A stretch of DNA of 64,000 bases from Glandiceps talaboti. Taxonomy: Eukaryota; Hemichordata; Enteropneusta; Spengelidae. The DNA lies in assembly GCF_964340395.1 (NCBI RefSeq), contig NC_135555.1, forward strand, positions 8,158,431 to 8,222,430, in the 5' to 3' direction. A model generated the notes under the pieces. That model searched no databases. It saw only the letters and a program-made list of their open reading frames with translations, and was not told where the DNA came from. A program made the translations under genes and the position numbers. The first letter of the stretch is position 1. Every line of letters starts with the position of its first letter. Of the stretch, positions 50,759 through 63,700 are shown in pieces.

Positions 50759-51830
50759 AGTGAAATCAAGTGATTCATGAAATGGAATCAAAGCTTACTG
50801 CTGAAGAAATATTATAACTGTTACTGTATTTGGAGTAGAATTCATACTTACAAGTGTCTTCAGTACATCTTATTGGATACTTAACTAATTGTGATTGCAA
50901 TTTATGCTAGAAAGCCTTGTTTAATTTGAACTGGAAATAATTAGTAAAAATCACTAATAATACCAAATGGGATCACCCCAGATCTTGTACCATCCCAAGG
51001 ACAAACCTCTGGCGTAAATATGAAAATATACTCTTTCTAATAGTAATACCCAGTTACCTGAGGGCAATGAAAATGGACCCCTTTCACATGGATCCTACTT
51101 ATAATCTATGGTATGCAATTTTGGTGTCATTGGTAGTTCTGAACTTCTGTTTTGGTTAGATTTCTTGAATTTAAAGTCAAAACCGTGTCACTGAAAACCA
51201 TGGTAGATTGCAGGGCTGGTGATATTTTGTTTTCTCAACCCCTCCTACCTATGCAGTGATGAATTCTGAATGTTCTAAAATTGCTAATTACACAATTATT
51301 TCATACTTAGTACACCCATGGATAGAATCTTAGCTCACATGTGACCATCTGTGAAAGGACAACCCTTCTAGATCAAAAGCTAAATAATTCTTAACTAAGT
51401 TGAAGTACTGACAGGCTACTTTGCAAAGTCAATTGATTCATCAAGCTAATACGGTAAATATTTGTGATTCATACATCTTTTGACAATAACTTTATTACAT
51501 TGTAAGTTAGCAGTTTTCAAAACATTTTTACATCTAATTTGCATGTTGATTTAATTATCAGATCAGATCAAATGGATTAAAATAATTTGTCATCTAGTCA
51601 CACTTCTAGGAACATCACTCCAAACTATCAAGCCTCACCAATGGGAGTATTTGTGATGTAAAATGATCCACTTTGAATAGTGACATAATCATAATATTAA
51701 TAAACAGCACCATCTATCATTGAGTGAACATTGACACTGATAGTGGTGTGTTGTTGAATGCTCTCAAATTATTATTGAATCTCAACTATCAAACCTATTT
51801 ACAAGAGCATTTTCTGAGGTTTTAATAAAA
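50759..51830 (+). other. 3' UTR of gene B, with remnant of the lost tail
   Basis: Just after the stop, sequence homologous to the gene A tail continues out of frame (GAATCAAAG..ACTGCTGAAGAAAT at about 50790-50815). AATAAA-type signals occur near 51699 and 51822. No other gene is seen. Confidence 0.45.
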
Positions 51831-54175
51831 AATTTAATATTTTACCTGATATGCATTTCAAGGATAATTAATTGCCTTGATCAACCTCTCATTCTAATCT
51901 AATCTGTAACATTTATAACACTCCAGACTCCAGAACTATAGTGCAATGGCGTCGCGTTAATAAGAGTTGATAGATATTAAATGCTTTTTTGTCATGTTCT
52001 AGAAAGTGTTCACATTTGATGATTGCTATGTATATATATATATATTACATCCAATGGTAAAGAATTTGAAAGTCTAGGCATGCAATTTGAAAATGTGCGG
52101 CTATGACATGTCACTCTGACTTTCCTAGGATCCTCTCGAACACATCAAACAAATCTCTTAATCTGTGAAGAACTCCTAAATTTGACCAAAATTACATTTT
52201 TGTACCTAACTTTATTTGTGTATCAAGGATAAAATGTCGAATTGAACTTTGTTCCGAAGACAAACTTGAATATTGTACCTGAAGTTTAATAAAATTACCT
52301 TGTATTGAAGTATAAATATCTCTAGAAATATACCTGGACTATATTTTGGACCAGTCTGCCTAGTAGTTCTGGAGTTCAATTTTTGGACTCAATTTACATG
52401 GAATCCTTATGTCTGGGTTAATGAATAGTTCATTTACATATCCCCCAAAAAATCAACCAGTATGTGTATAGTTTTAAAACATTATTTGGATCACGTTGGA
52501 CGTCAATAAGGCCATCACCGTATCATGCACATTTCTCCATCTATTCAACCAACCCTAATCTAGTATAAGCCTCCAACCCTAAACATATTTTTTAAACATT
52601 TGAAACAAAAAGATAAAGAAATTCTTTCAATTTGGCTTCTTGACCTTCATACACGTCAGTTTTCTTTCCCCAGTGATGCCTGTACATATTTCATCAAACT
52701 ATTACAAAGGGAGCCGACATTTTGTTTGTTTTTTGGGTTGAAACCCTTTTCAAAACTAAAAACAATTACATTGTAAAAGATAAAGATAAAAAAATTAAAT
52801 GAAACAAAATCCCAACCTACTTACTTCTGAGGCCATATTATCAGACACACATTTTTTCGCCTTAAAAATAGAACCACGCATGTGACAGATCCCCACAAAA
52901 TTTCACATCAATCTGCTCTAACTTTTCAGTTTAATTTTTTGACTATTAAATTTCCTTTTTTTTCTCACCAAAATTTCACATGTATCATTTGAACTATTTC
53001 CAAACTAGATACTCTAGGTAACATCCTCACCTACCTATTTTTATCTTTTTTAACTCTGTCATTCTACAAAACACAGGCCCAAACACTTCACCATAGTTGT
53101 GGAAATGGCGACTTCAGATCGATGATGATGTATGCAACTACTTGTCTTTTATAAAAGGACATTTCTGATTGGTCAATAAGTAGCTGGCAATTTGCACTTT
53201 TTTGGCCGTATGGGGGCGTGCTTCAAGGAAGAGAATACAGTATCTTCAATGCTTCAAGGTTTGCAATGGCTACTATTAAAGCAAAGTGGCGAAATGTCGA
53301 TAGTTCCAGATATTTTTTGAAACTGGTTGGTAAATACAACATCACGACACAATAAATAGTTTTCAACATAGAAAAACTTTAATAATATTAATAATAATAA
53401 TATTAATAATAATAATAATAATAATAACAATAGTTCTTTCTCTGTTTCTCTGATAAAAGGTACCCCTATAAAGTTGACTGGTATCAATCAGGCCCTCATA
53501 TTTAAAGCTTAGTAATAGTCTACACTACACAATACAATGGCTGAATGAATACTCACAATAAATAAGACAATAATATATAAGAGAAAATATTTCCACAGTC
53601 CACGACATAAACTCTTCTGACCACCAGAACATCTAGTTAAAGTGTGAAAATGTCTATAGCTTTCTATTTAGAAGGATTCATATCAAATAGCAAATGACCT
53701 TGAATAGTGTTTTCTATCCTGTAATTATTCACATACAAGTTGCTTCCTTTAAACTTCTTGTATTGCTCCTAAACTTAGCACAGTTCTAAAATTTCAAAAA
53801 AACCAAAAAACCTCTCTGATTCCAAGACAAGAAATACATAGAATTTATACAGCCCAGAGTCTCATAATCAGAAGTCTCCTCGAACTATTCTGCATTATTT
53901 TATAATTTAATTGGTTTTAAAAAGGTGAAATTTTTTGTGTGGCCCCGTTGTGACTCTAAATTAGCTTTTAAACAGTGCAAAATTTTATACACATGATAGA
54001 CATTATGGTAATTTATTTATTTTCTATTTCAGCCGGTTTGCAATGTGCAGCATTGTCAAAGAGTAAAAGGTTTGTGACTTTTATATTTTAACAGGATAAT
54101 TTTTGTTGTTGTTTTTTTTTACAGTCAACTTTGCACTGGTTTCTCATGTTTTCTCTGTAACTAAATTCTCAAATC
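51831..54175. other. intergenic tract between gene B and the GSE1 3' end
   Basis: AT-rich sequence with a (TA)n near 52030-52046 and (AAT)n at 53380-53428. A conventional gene was not found. Confidence 0.4.
53380..53428. repeat. (AAT)n microsatellite
   Basis: About sixteen AAT/ATT-type triplets, slightly interrupted. Confidence 0.85.
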
Positions 54176-54177
54176 AT

Positions 54178-54655
54178 TAGGGCGGCCAGTATCTCTATCA
54201 AAAACTGATTTCTCTAGTAGCAAATTCATGTCTTTATTTGCAGGCTGGTGTATCTAGAGCTGGCTCTTTCTCTGTCAGCAAGCTGAATTCACAATTTGCA
54301 AGCTGGTGTCTCTACAAACAGGCTTAGTTCTCTACTTGTAGGCCAGTGTCTCTATCACCAGGCTGGTATCTCTATTAATCAACTGCCTCTCTATTTGCCA
54401 GCTGGTATGTTTATCAGCAAGTCCCTTTTCTATCTGCAGGCTGAATTCACACAATTTGCAAGCTGGCTTCTCTACAAACAGGCTCAGTTCTCTATTTGCA
54501 GGTTGGTACCTCTACTGGCAGGTTGGTATCTCCCATCATGGCCATTTCTCTATCACCCTGCTTGTATATCTATTAGCAGGTTGATATCTCCATCATGGTT
54601 GTTTCTCTATCACTCGGCTTGTATATCTATTAGCAGGTCTTTTCTCTATCAGAAG
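54178..54655. repeat. degenerate short tandem repeat array (GCAGGCTGGTxTCTCTAT units)
   Basis: About twenty imperfect units of 20-24 bases with the core GGCTGGTATCTCTATC. A higher-order repeat of about 155 bases is also visible: AAGCTGAATTCACAATTTGC at about 54280 returns as GGCTGAATTCACACAATTTGC at about 54437. It is downstream of the GSE1 stop on the minus strand, so it may lie in the 3' UTR. It creates a spurious 145-codon plus-strand ORF. Confidence 0.75.
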
Positions 54656-54775
54656 ATGTGTATTTCCATTTCAAAATGCATTTGGTATGGTTTTTTTTTC
54701 CTGACAAGTGATAGCGATCAAATAAAATACTGATGGCAGCATATTAGCTTTCTGTGTCCCTAATATTATCTCTCC

Positions 54776-57700
54776 TTATGCCAACTGTTTGACACATTTC
54801 CTCAAAGTGTCTAGTGCAGTCCGACATCTTACATTTTCTTCATCCAGTGAATGCCTTGATGTATTAAGGTCCTGCAGGAAGAAATAACACATAAAGGTTA
54901 GTTTTGTTCGATTTAAATCTCACCGATATTTCCCACATGTACAAGCAGACATTGATATATTGTGTATTATTTCGGTAAGAATTCCATTGATTCGACTAGA
55001 TTATAAACAACTATTGTTTCTAAAGTATGGACACCAAATTGATGCATTACACCATGCCAAAAATCTACCAATAATGGCCTAATGGCAATTTCACCAGGTC
55101 ATCCTTTGCAACTCTTTTAGGTGTTAAAAACACACAACTTAATGGAGTTGTGCATTCAAAGTTTATATCATATCCAAACAAATATATTTAATCATTTTAT
55201 GAAATACAGCAAAAATTAGATCAATGATCAAAAACACTAAGAGCAACCAAGTTGCTACAAAAATTAGATTGCAATCCACTTTGATGAACAGCGCCACCAA
55301 GTGGTCAAAAATTATCATGGTTACTTATAGAAGAGCGCCACCAAGTGGCCACAACAAAATAACCCACCATATGGTAAGCACCAAAAAAGTAACAAAGGAT
55401 GAACAAAGTTCCCATTCAAAAGAAGCACAATAAAATAACACACAAGAATAAACACATTACAGTCTACTTATTAGAAAAAATGTACAAAGTTTGACCAGTC
55501 AGTGCCTATGTACCAGGAGGGGGGATGGGATGACTAGACGGGGGAATACCAATGAAAAATGAATGATAAAAATATGACATGAATGGCTGAGAAGCAGAGA
55601 GTAGTAGGAGTATATGAAAGACACACTTTGAAGAAACCACACAGAGATCAAAGCATTGCCACTTCTAAGGACAGAATTTATAACCAGAGTTTCCATCAGA
55701 TGACAACTTAAACAAATGTATTTAAAAAAATGAAAACTGATTTGTCCCAGACATAGTGATTATTTGGTACGTGTGTACTTTTGCTCCATACCTTCTCTCT
55801 GCTTCTAAGATACTGGCTAGCTTGCTGTCAGTAGTAGAAATACTGCAAAAGTAAAATGGTAGCAAAGAATATAGACATGATATAAATAGCACATTTTCAC
55901 ACACAATACGAAGTAGTAGCATGGTTGCAAGAAAGAAAGAAACTACCCTCTAGCTACCCACTATTGCAATTTGAAACAGTTTACATAGGTTTTAGGACCC
56001 CGGTACTAGAGAAGGGTAAACTGGTAAAATTTACATAGTTTAATTGGTACGAATTCAGAAATTTACGAAGATTGTTGGACTCGGGTAAACTGGTGAAATT
56101 TACATGGTGTTCTATAGAGATTTACTAAGGTTTTCGAACACAGAGATAGGTAAACTGGTAATATTTACACAGTTTTCTCCATATTCATAGAATTTAATAC
56201 TCAGATCCAAGCAACCAAGAAGGCTTAACTGGTAAAATTTCCATTTTGCAAAGGATTTAGAACCCCAAGGTTTGGGAAAGGGATAAAACTGGAAGAATTT
56301 AAACATTTTCCCCATAGATTCAGTGTTTATATAAATAGAACTTTTCAATGTCATAAAATTTCAGTGTTTAGATATAAATAACACTGAATGAAACCTATAG
56401 TGTGAAAAAGCTGATGAGATAAGCACAATGTTCAAATTGAACAATAAAGAATTCTTTGACGAAATAGAACATGGATGACCTTTTTTTTTTGAGTTTCTAT
56501 GTTACATAGTGGAGATGCAAAAGCACACAATATATAGCACAAGGACTTGGAGGAGGGGAAGGTATGTAATCTAATAACCCAGATGAAGCATATCAGACAG
56601 ATACCGACAAGATAAACCATCTGTCAACAATCCATCACCCTCGTATCCACAACAACACAACAAAGTATGCAAGAGTCACTGTATCAAAAAAAACAAAAAC
56701 AAAAACAACAGGAGCAAGGACCAGAAATAAATACACTGCAGTAAACCACAAACATAGTGACAAAGCATGGGTGATAAAACAACCACAAAGCATTGTTTTT
56801 TTTAAACATATTAAAGTTGCCTGAAGGAAAATAATTGAATCACTAAGTACCCATCTGCCTACAGTTAGGGAGGGGACCCATCTCTCACTTAAGTACAGGG
56901 CTGTCATATATGCCACGGAAACACTAAATGGTACATATCGGTGTGTTCAAAGACAGCCTATTTTGTGAAAACACGTGGGAATAATATATAGCACAGTCTT
57001 CATTAAATGGAAGTAAATGAACTGTATTATTAAGTTACTATAACATTTCCTGGTTGATGTCTGTGGCCATGACATTTTAAATATTTCATTTATTATTTTT
57101 ATCTTTCTCCCCACGGTGAATACACAACTACACTTTATGGTAATGATATTTTGTGTCTCTTGATTCTGTCTATCAAAATGTATATTTACGACAAGGCTTC
57201 ATTTCCTTGTGGTTATTTTCCTTTTAATACCATTTTTCATTTCATTCTAGATTGTGAAAGCACATACTTTCAAGACCAGCAAAATTTAACTTAGTACACA
57301 ATTTTTTATCAGTGAAGCAAGCAAGCAGCCAAACACTTGTCAGTTTTTTTTCTATTTAGAGCTTGTGAAGAAAATTTTCATTTTTAATATTAATATTTTA
57401 CTGAAGACAAAAACCCAATCAAGATGCAATATTAAAATGATGGAAAGATAGCTGGAGGGCAAATGAGACTATGGTTAGATCTGTTACGGCCTCTAAGTTG
57501 AATAAAACACTGAGAAAATGCACGACAACAACAACAGAACAATGTGCAGGTTATGATATGTAGTCAGAAAAGACTGCTTTCATGTCAGACTATTAATTAA
57601 TTAATGTATTGAAATAAAGAGTGGAAAACAATCAGGCTTTGATAAGTCAGTCAGTCAGTCTAGTCATGTCTAAATAATTGCTAATTAGTCACATGCAATA

Positions 57701-60700
57701 CCATTGATACATTAACAAGGTGACTGTAAGCTGCCCCGAGAGATCTGACCCTTGACCTCCAAGCTATCCCAGAGTGCTACTGCCACTTCTGTACCTCACA
57801 CATGATTACATTTCATTAATTATTCAGTGATTTCAAAGCTGTTTAGCAATCCTCATTACCACTCAGTTCTCATCAATCAAGGGGCAATCTGACATCGTGT
57901 TGGAAACACACCGTCTAGGGAATTATAGCTTTCTATTTCATATTACATTAAATAAATTGGTTTATTTGTAGAGCAGACCTCTACATATCATGTCTTCCTC
58001 TCTGTACATCTCATTTCCTATCACAACAGTTGAATCTGAAAAATCCATGTCAGATTGTCACTTTTGTTTCATAAATTCATGAGATAATACTTGAAGCTAT
58101 CTATATTTCATGTCATACGCTGTCACCTTTGTTTCATAAATTCATGAGATATTTACTTGAAATCCATCTAGATTTAACACCACATGGTGTCACTTTCATT
58201 CACCAATATGTAATCCATGATTAGGAATGTATGTTTGAAATGAAACACAACAAATTGTAGTCACAGCTTATATGTAGAGTTCACAAGAATGGATGGATTA
58301 CTTGAAGGCAGACAATATAGATGAAAGATTTCTGGAAACAATTACACAGTATAATCATAGGATGATTTCAGTTTGTGAGTATACATACTCATCATATCAG
58401 ATTCTGATGATGAAATACAATTCTAATATTGATGATTAAAAACATAGGAGATCAGATACAAACAACTGATTCTAGTATAAATCATCAAATTATAATTTCA
58501 TGTGTCGGTCAAAAAAATATCATACTAAATCACGCCAGGCTACAATTACAATACCGGTGATAGAAACATCTTGATACCTCCAACGGATCTGACATAAGCC
58601 ATAAAATAACGATGTAATACCGATGATAGAAATGTCTTGATACCAACGATGGAGCTGACGTAAAGCCACAAAATAACAACGTAATACTGATGAATAATTG
58701 GTATTTACTGCGTTATTTTGTGGCTCATGATAGAAATGTCTTGATACCAACATTGGATCTGACGTAAAGCCACAACATAAGGACGTAATCATCGCATAAT
58801 ACCGATGATAGAAACATCTTGATGCCAACATTGGGTCTGACATAAAGCCACAAAATAACGATTCAATCGTAACACTGATGATAGAAATGTCTTGATACCA
58901 CATTAAGCCACCAAATAATGATTTGATATTGACAGCAGCTGTCCAAAGGAGTTTCTTATCTTGCTGCATCATGCTAGATTAGATTTGAACACCCTCGTGA
59001 GATTTGTCAATTAATTGCTTTGAACTCCAGTCATCTACAGAATACTAATACTTTCCGACCACAATGTACTCCAAATAAACTAAAACCCAATTTACAATAG
59101 TAAAAAGTAAACAGATGTAGTGATCGCTGTGCTAAGTAATTTGAAATACGACCCCGCGGACAATTTCTTTGAAGTCCTTTCATTTACAGAACAATAGAGA
59201 GTTAAAGATATAACAACAAAATAGCATGAGTTTTAGAATGGTAAGCACAAACAGATGTAGTGTTATATTATTGTTTTAAAATTTGACCCAACGGAAAATG
59301 CATTATGGTGATTTTTACTTTTGCATGATATTGCAAGGAAGCCGAGAGTATGTTTCTTCATGTTAATGTGTTTTAATCTATGCCTAGGGGTGACTACAGA
59401 TCAAAGAAAACCTCTTATGTGTGCACATCTGTTTGTGCTGGAACTCTCTGGCTATACTTTCTCTCTGACTCTACTACTGTCTTTATATATTGCAGTTGTT
59501 CGTTTAATCACATGTTAAACACCTATCCCCCCATCCCACCCCCCATCCCACCCTCACCACCACCCTCACCACCATCACCCACTCAAAGTTCTTCAACGTA
59601 CATAAACTAGGGAGTCAAGGAAAGCAAGTATGCATGTACTAAATGATTGGTTGTTGCCATAGTGATATACTTACTGCCATTCTCATTCTTAGTTGATCAG
59701 CCACTCTACTCAAATCCCGGTTCTGGTTCTGAAACCTCATCATCTGTTCTCTCAAAATTTCCCTTTCCATGTTTTGCTCTGTTGAACAAATCACACACAG
59801 TAAATATACATATGTTGTACTCTGTAAATACACCTCAATTTGAAAATCACATGAGAACCATAGATGTTACAAGTAACTGTTCAGATTGTAATATAAGGAA
59901 TGACTGATCCTTCAGGAAAAATCTTTGTACAGGTATTACAACTTAACTTGAATTTACAATTACCATATAGGTGACATAATTACTTTCTACAGTACAGGCA
60001 TCAGTTTCTGTATCTGACTTTGAGATATGGAGGATTTATATTCGTTAACAGAAACAAAAAACCTCATACTAGTATATGGTTCTGAGACAGACTTTCACAA
60101 TATTAGGAAAAAGTAGGAACATTTGACAAAAAGTAAGTTACTTATAAATATATAGAAAGGAACACTGCAACTTGCACATGGATGTCAACATGCTGGAAAT
60201 CACATACAGTTAGTCATGTTCGTTCACAAAATACATAGTATATGGTGTTAAGTTGAGATTTCCCAGGAACAATAATATTCTAAAGATATGAACATGAATA
60301 GCATTGTTTTCACCATTAATATGTCAAGTCTGTTAAGACTGAAGAAGTAGAGCATATAACGTATCATCATAGAAATTGATACTATAACGTCTTAGTATAT
60401 GTGATAGCATATAATGTGTTACCTGAAATAAATCAAAAAGCTGTTAAAACTGAACAAAAGAAGTCCCAAAATGCCTTACCTGAAACATGTCTGTGATAGG
60501 CTTCCATCAAAACCTCTAAACCAGGCCATCTGTACATCTGATCTCTGTGGTTCTCCCTCAATGCCATCATATGACCCTCCCTAATTGCTAGAGGTACATG
60601 GTTTCCATCTCTTATGGTTAAACTATCTCTGCCTATCATACTGTCCCTCTCTAACTGTTGTAACCTTTCTATAGAACTGGAATGCATTGATGACAGTAAA

Positions 60701-63700
60701 GATGACGATGATGATGACGCCGATGAAGATGACAACGACGACGATGTAGATGACGGTAATTGTTTTGGCAATTCTCTGTGATGTTTATTCCTCTTCTCAC
60801 CTCTTCCTTTGTGATGTACATTATTGGAAATTGTATTGTTTGTGTTTTCACCTACAAGTTGTAGAAAGTACAGTTTTTAAAAATAACATGACAACAAGTC
60901 AGGTTTAAGAGAATATATTTCATTTCTTCATTTCCACCCCAGCTACAACAGTCAGTTGACGAGGCCATATACTCTATATGAAAGTATATCTGTTTAACCT
61001 TTATGTACTCAATATAATCAATAACAAAATAATAGCCAATATATGAAAAGCCTCTGTAATGAAGGGATAATTTAAAAGCCTCTGACTCCCCCCCCCCCCC
61101 CTTTCCATTTTCTAGACACATGTAATGTTCCATATCAAAGACATACAGTAGGACTATACCAATTACTGTGATTGTGAAGGGATGTTGTATTTGTTGGTTA
61201 CACTTTTCATAACTTTTTGGCATTTTTTAGACTCATGCATGGACTATGCTACCAGGAAGAAAACAAATAAGATTTTACACCTCATCTAAGGTATTTTAGG
61301 TTTGCTACAACTTCACCCCATTTCTAGACACTGGGAATAGTCATCATACAATACAATAGGGTTATACCAATGTGCTAAACAAAATAGTGGTGTTATACTG
61401 ACCTGCAGTATCATTTGTATGATTGCTAGCCATAGATTGCTGAGTTGACTGTAAGACTGACTCATGAAATTCCTGAGCAAAAGTACTTGTATTGAAAGGT
61501 GACTTTCTTTTAGACGTAGTTGGTACTGATATGACAGAGTCTCTACTAATAGTTCTATTATCATGCTCCATAGCTTTATCATTGTCTTTCTGCAGTGTGG
61601 GTTGCACTTCTGCCTGTGAGTGTCCACCTGTATGCCGGGCAGCTTGCAATCCCTGCACTTCTGCCTGTGAGTGTCCACCTGTATGCCGGGCAGCTTGCAA
61701 TCCCTGCACTTCTGCCTGTGAATGTCCACTCTTATGCCGGGCAGCTGGCAATCCTTGGATTTCTGATTGTGAGTGTCCACCTGTATGCCGAGAAGCTGGC
61801 AACCCCTGGATTTCTGACTGTGAATGTCCACTTTTATGCCGGGCAGCTTGCAATCCCTGGACTTCTGACTGCGAGTGTCCACCTGTATGCCGGGCAGCTT
61901 GTAATGCTTGGGTTTCTGACTGTGAGTGTCCACTCGTATGCCGGGCAGCTTGCAATCCTTGGACTTCTGACTGTGGATGTCCACTTGCATGCCTGGGAGC
62001 TTGTGACGGATGTACTGGTACTGCTACAACAGGATGGGGGTGATGGGATGCGGGGTGACTGCTAGGATGGTGGGGATGGGGATGATGATGGTGATTATGG
62101 TGGGAGGGATGGTGGGCAGGATTGTGGTTGGCAGCAAAATGCCTTCCATCATTGAACACTTGATTAATCTTGTCATCTCTTGGAGGGGGTACTTCATATT
62201 TCTCAATCTCATGTTGCTTGAGTTGTGCAATGCTTGGTGAAATTCCTACAAATGACAGACAGAGAGATATTTATAAATAGTGTGGTATGAGAGCTTTGCC
62301 ATACTTGACAGATTCATGACAAATAAAAAGATGCAGTACCGGGTATGTCCTATGTTTAACTTGAAATACACAATATCAAACTGACTCATAAGCTGATATC
62401 AACTCACTGTCAAACAAGATAAAGTAATTACCTGTTTCTTCATTGGCTGTTCCTTCTACTTTCAATCCAAGTCGCCTCCTTCTCTCTGATTCCACTAAAC
62501 GTCTTTGTCTAGCCAACTCTAAAACAAGACAAATGCCAATCAGAATTGTCACACAATGTGATGCTGTACAAATCTCATTTAAAGTTCTGATTTAGCTGTG
62601 GGTTGTTACACTTACATGTTCCTGTCACTCAATCATTCACTGACAATTTTTTTCTTAACCTGTCATGGCAAGCTATGTCAGCAGTCTGCCATCTTGGGTT
62701 TAACTCATAGATGCAAATTCTGGGATCACATAGGTCATGAAAATGGCCTATTTGAGGTCATCAAATTCACCTATTGAGGCCTTGAAAGTGGCATATTGAG
62801 GCCTTGAAAGTCAGATATTGATGTCTGCTAGTGGCCTCTCGAGGTCAAGAAACTGACCTACCAAGGTCTTGAAAGTGGCAAATTGCAGTCTTAGAGGTCA
62901 TGAAATTGACCTATTGGGGTATTTTGAAAGTGGCAAATTGATGTCAACACTTTCTTACAATTGTACTCACAATCCTATACTGACAGAATCATGTCATGAT
63001 GTAAAATGAAACAGATTATCAAACCAAAAACATACCTTTTCTTTTAGCCGGGTGTACTACTTCTAAACCAATACCAGCCAAGAAAAATCTTTTACGTTCA
63101 TAATCAGGTTGTCTTTCAAACTCTTCAGCAGGAATCCGAGATGAAGACAAGACTGTCTTTGGTGATGGAGTTTTTCTCTTGGGTGGTGGTGATGTACTAG
63201 GCTCACGGAACAGTCTCCTCTTTTTATGCCGCCTTTGTTTTTCTTTATCTGTGACAATAAAAGTTTGGTTTCAGTAACTTAACTACACAGATAACATTAA
63301 TATTTCAAGAAATTAATTATTGATAGGGGTTTAGTATTGTCCCAGATGTGAGTTAATACTTGGAGACGTAGTGATTATTACAGCAGTTGGGTGTAGTAAG
63401 TCTTTGTTGTATGCTTGTAGCCAGAAGCATATAAAACTGGAATGTACTCGTCTCTACTATCATAAAGACGTATACTTATTAATATTTCATATTTTGCATA
63501 AATAGATCCAGTTTTGGGTGATTGATTTTCAGTGTTTTTTATCTACATATGAAGAAAGCATGAACCTACTGTAAATAAGGAAAATGAGGATGTTTGAATC
63601 ATTATGATGTAATGACATGATTTTTGTTTTTAAAGACAACGGTTGACATTTATATTCTGGTTCGATAGTATCATATTACTTGTCAATTTGTATCTGTTTT

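Noticed and set aside
54296-54733. 145-codon plus-strand frame
   Set aside because: It follows a degenerate tandem repeat downstream of GSE1, with no splice sites or family match.
55786-55836. Possible extra GSE1 exon on the minus strand, flanked by TTTTGCAG and GTATGG
   Set aside because: Entered in phase 0 it meets a stop, and the coiled-coil exon joins the last exon with no gap against human GSE1 without it. A shorter version from the inner CAG would stay open but is not needed.
58520-58972. 150-codon minus-strand frame
   Set aside because: Produced by the 70-75 bp minisatellite in a GSE1 intron.
61604-62011. Regular repeat array as a CRISPR
   Set aside because: The units abut without spacers, lie in a eukaryotic coding exon and are in frame.
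61492-62065. Cys-rich plus-strand frames of 183 and 156 codons and a second minus-strand frame of 225 codons
   Set aside because: Antisense or out-of-frame readings of the 51-bp coding repeats; GSE1 homology fixes the real frame.
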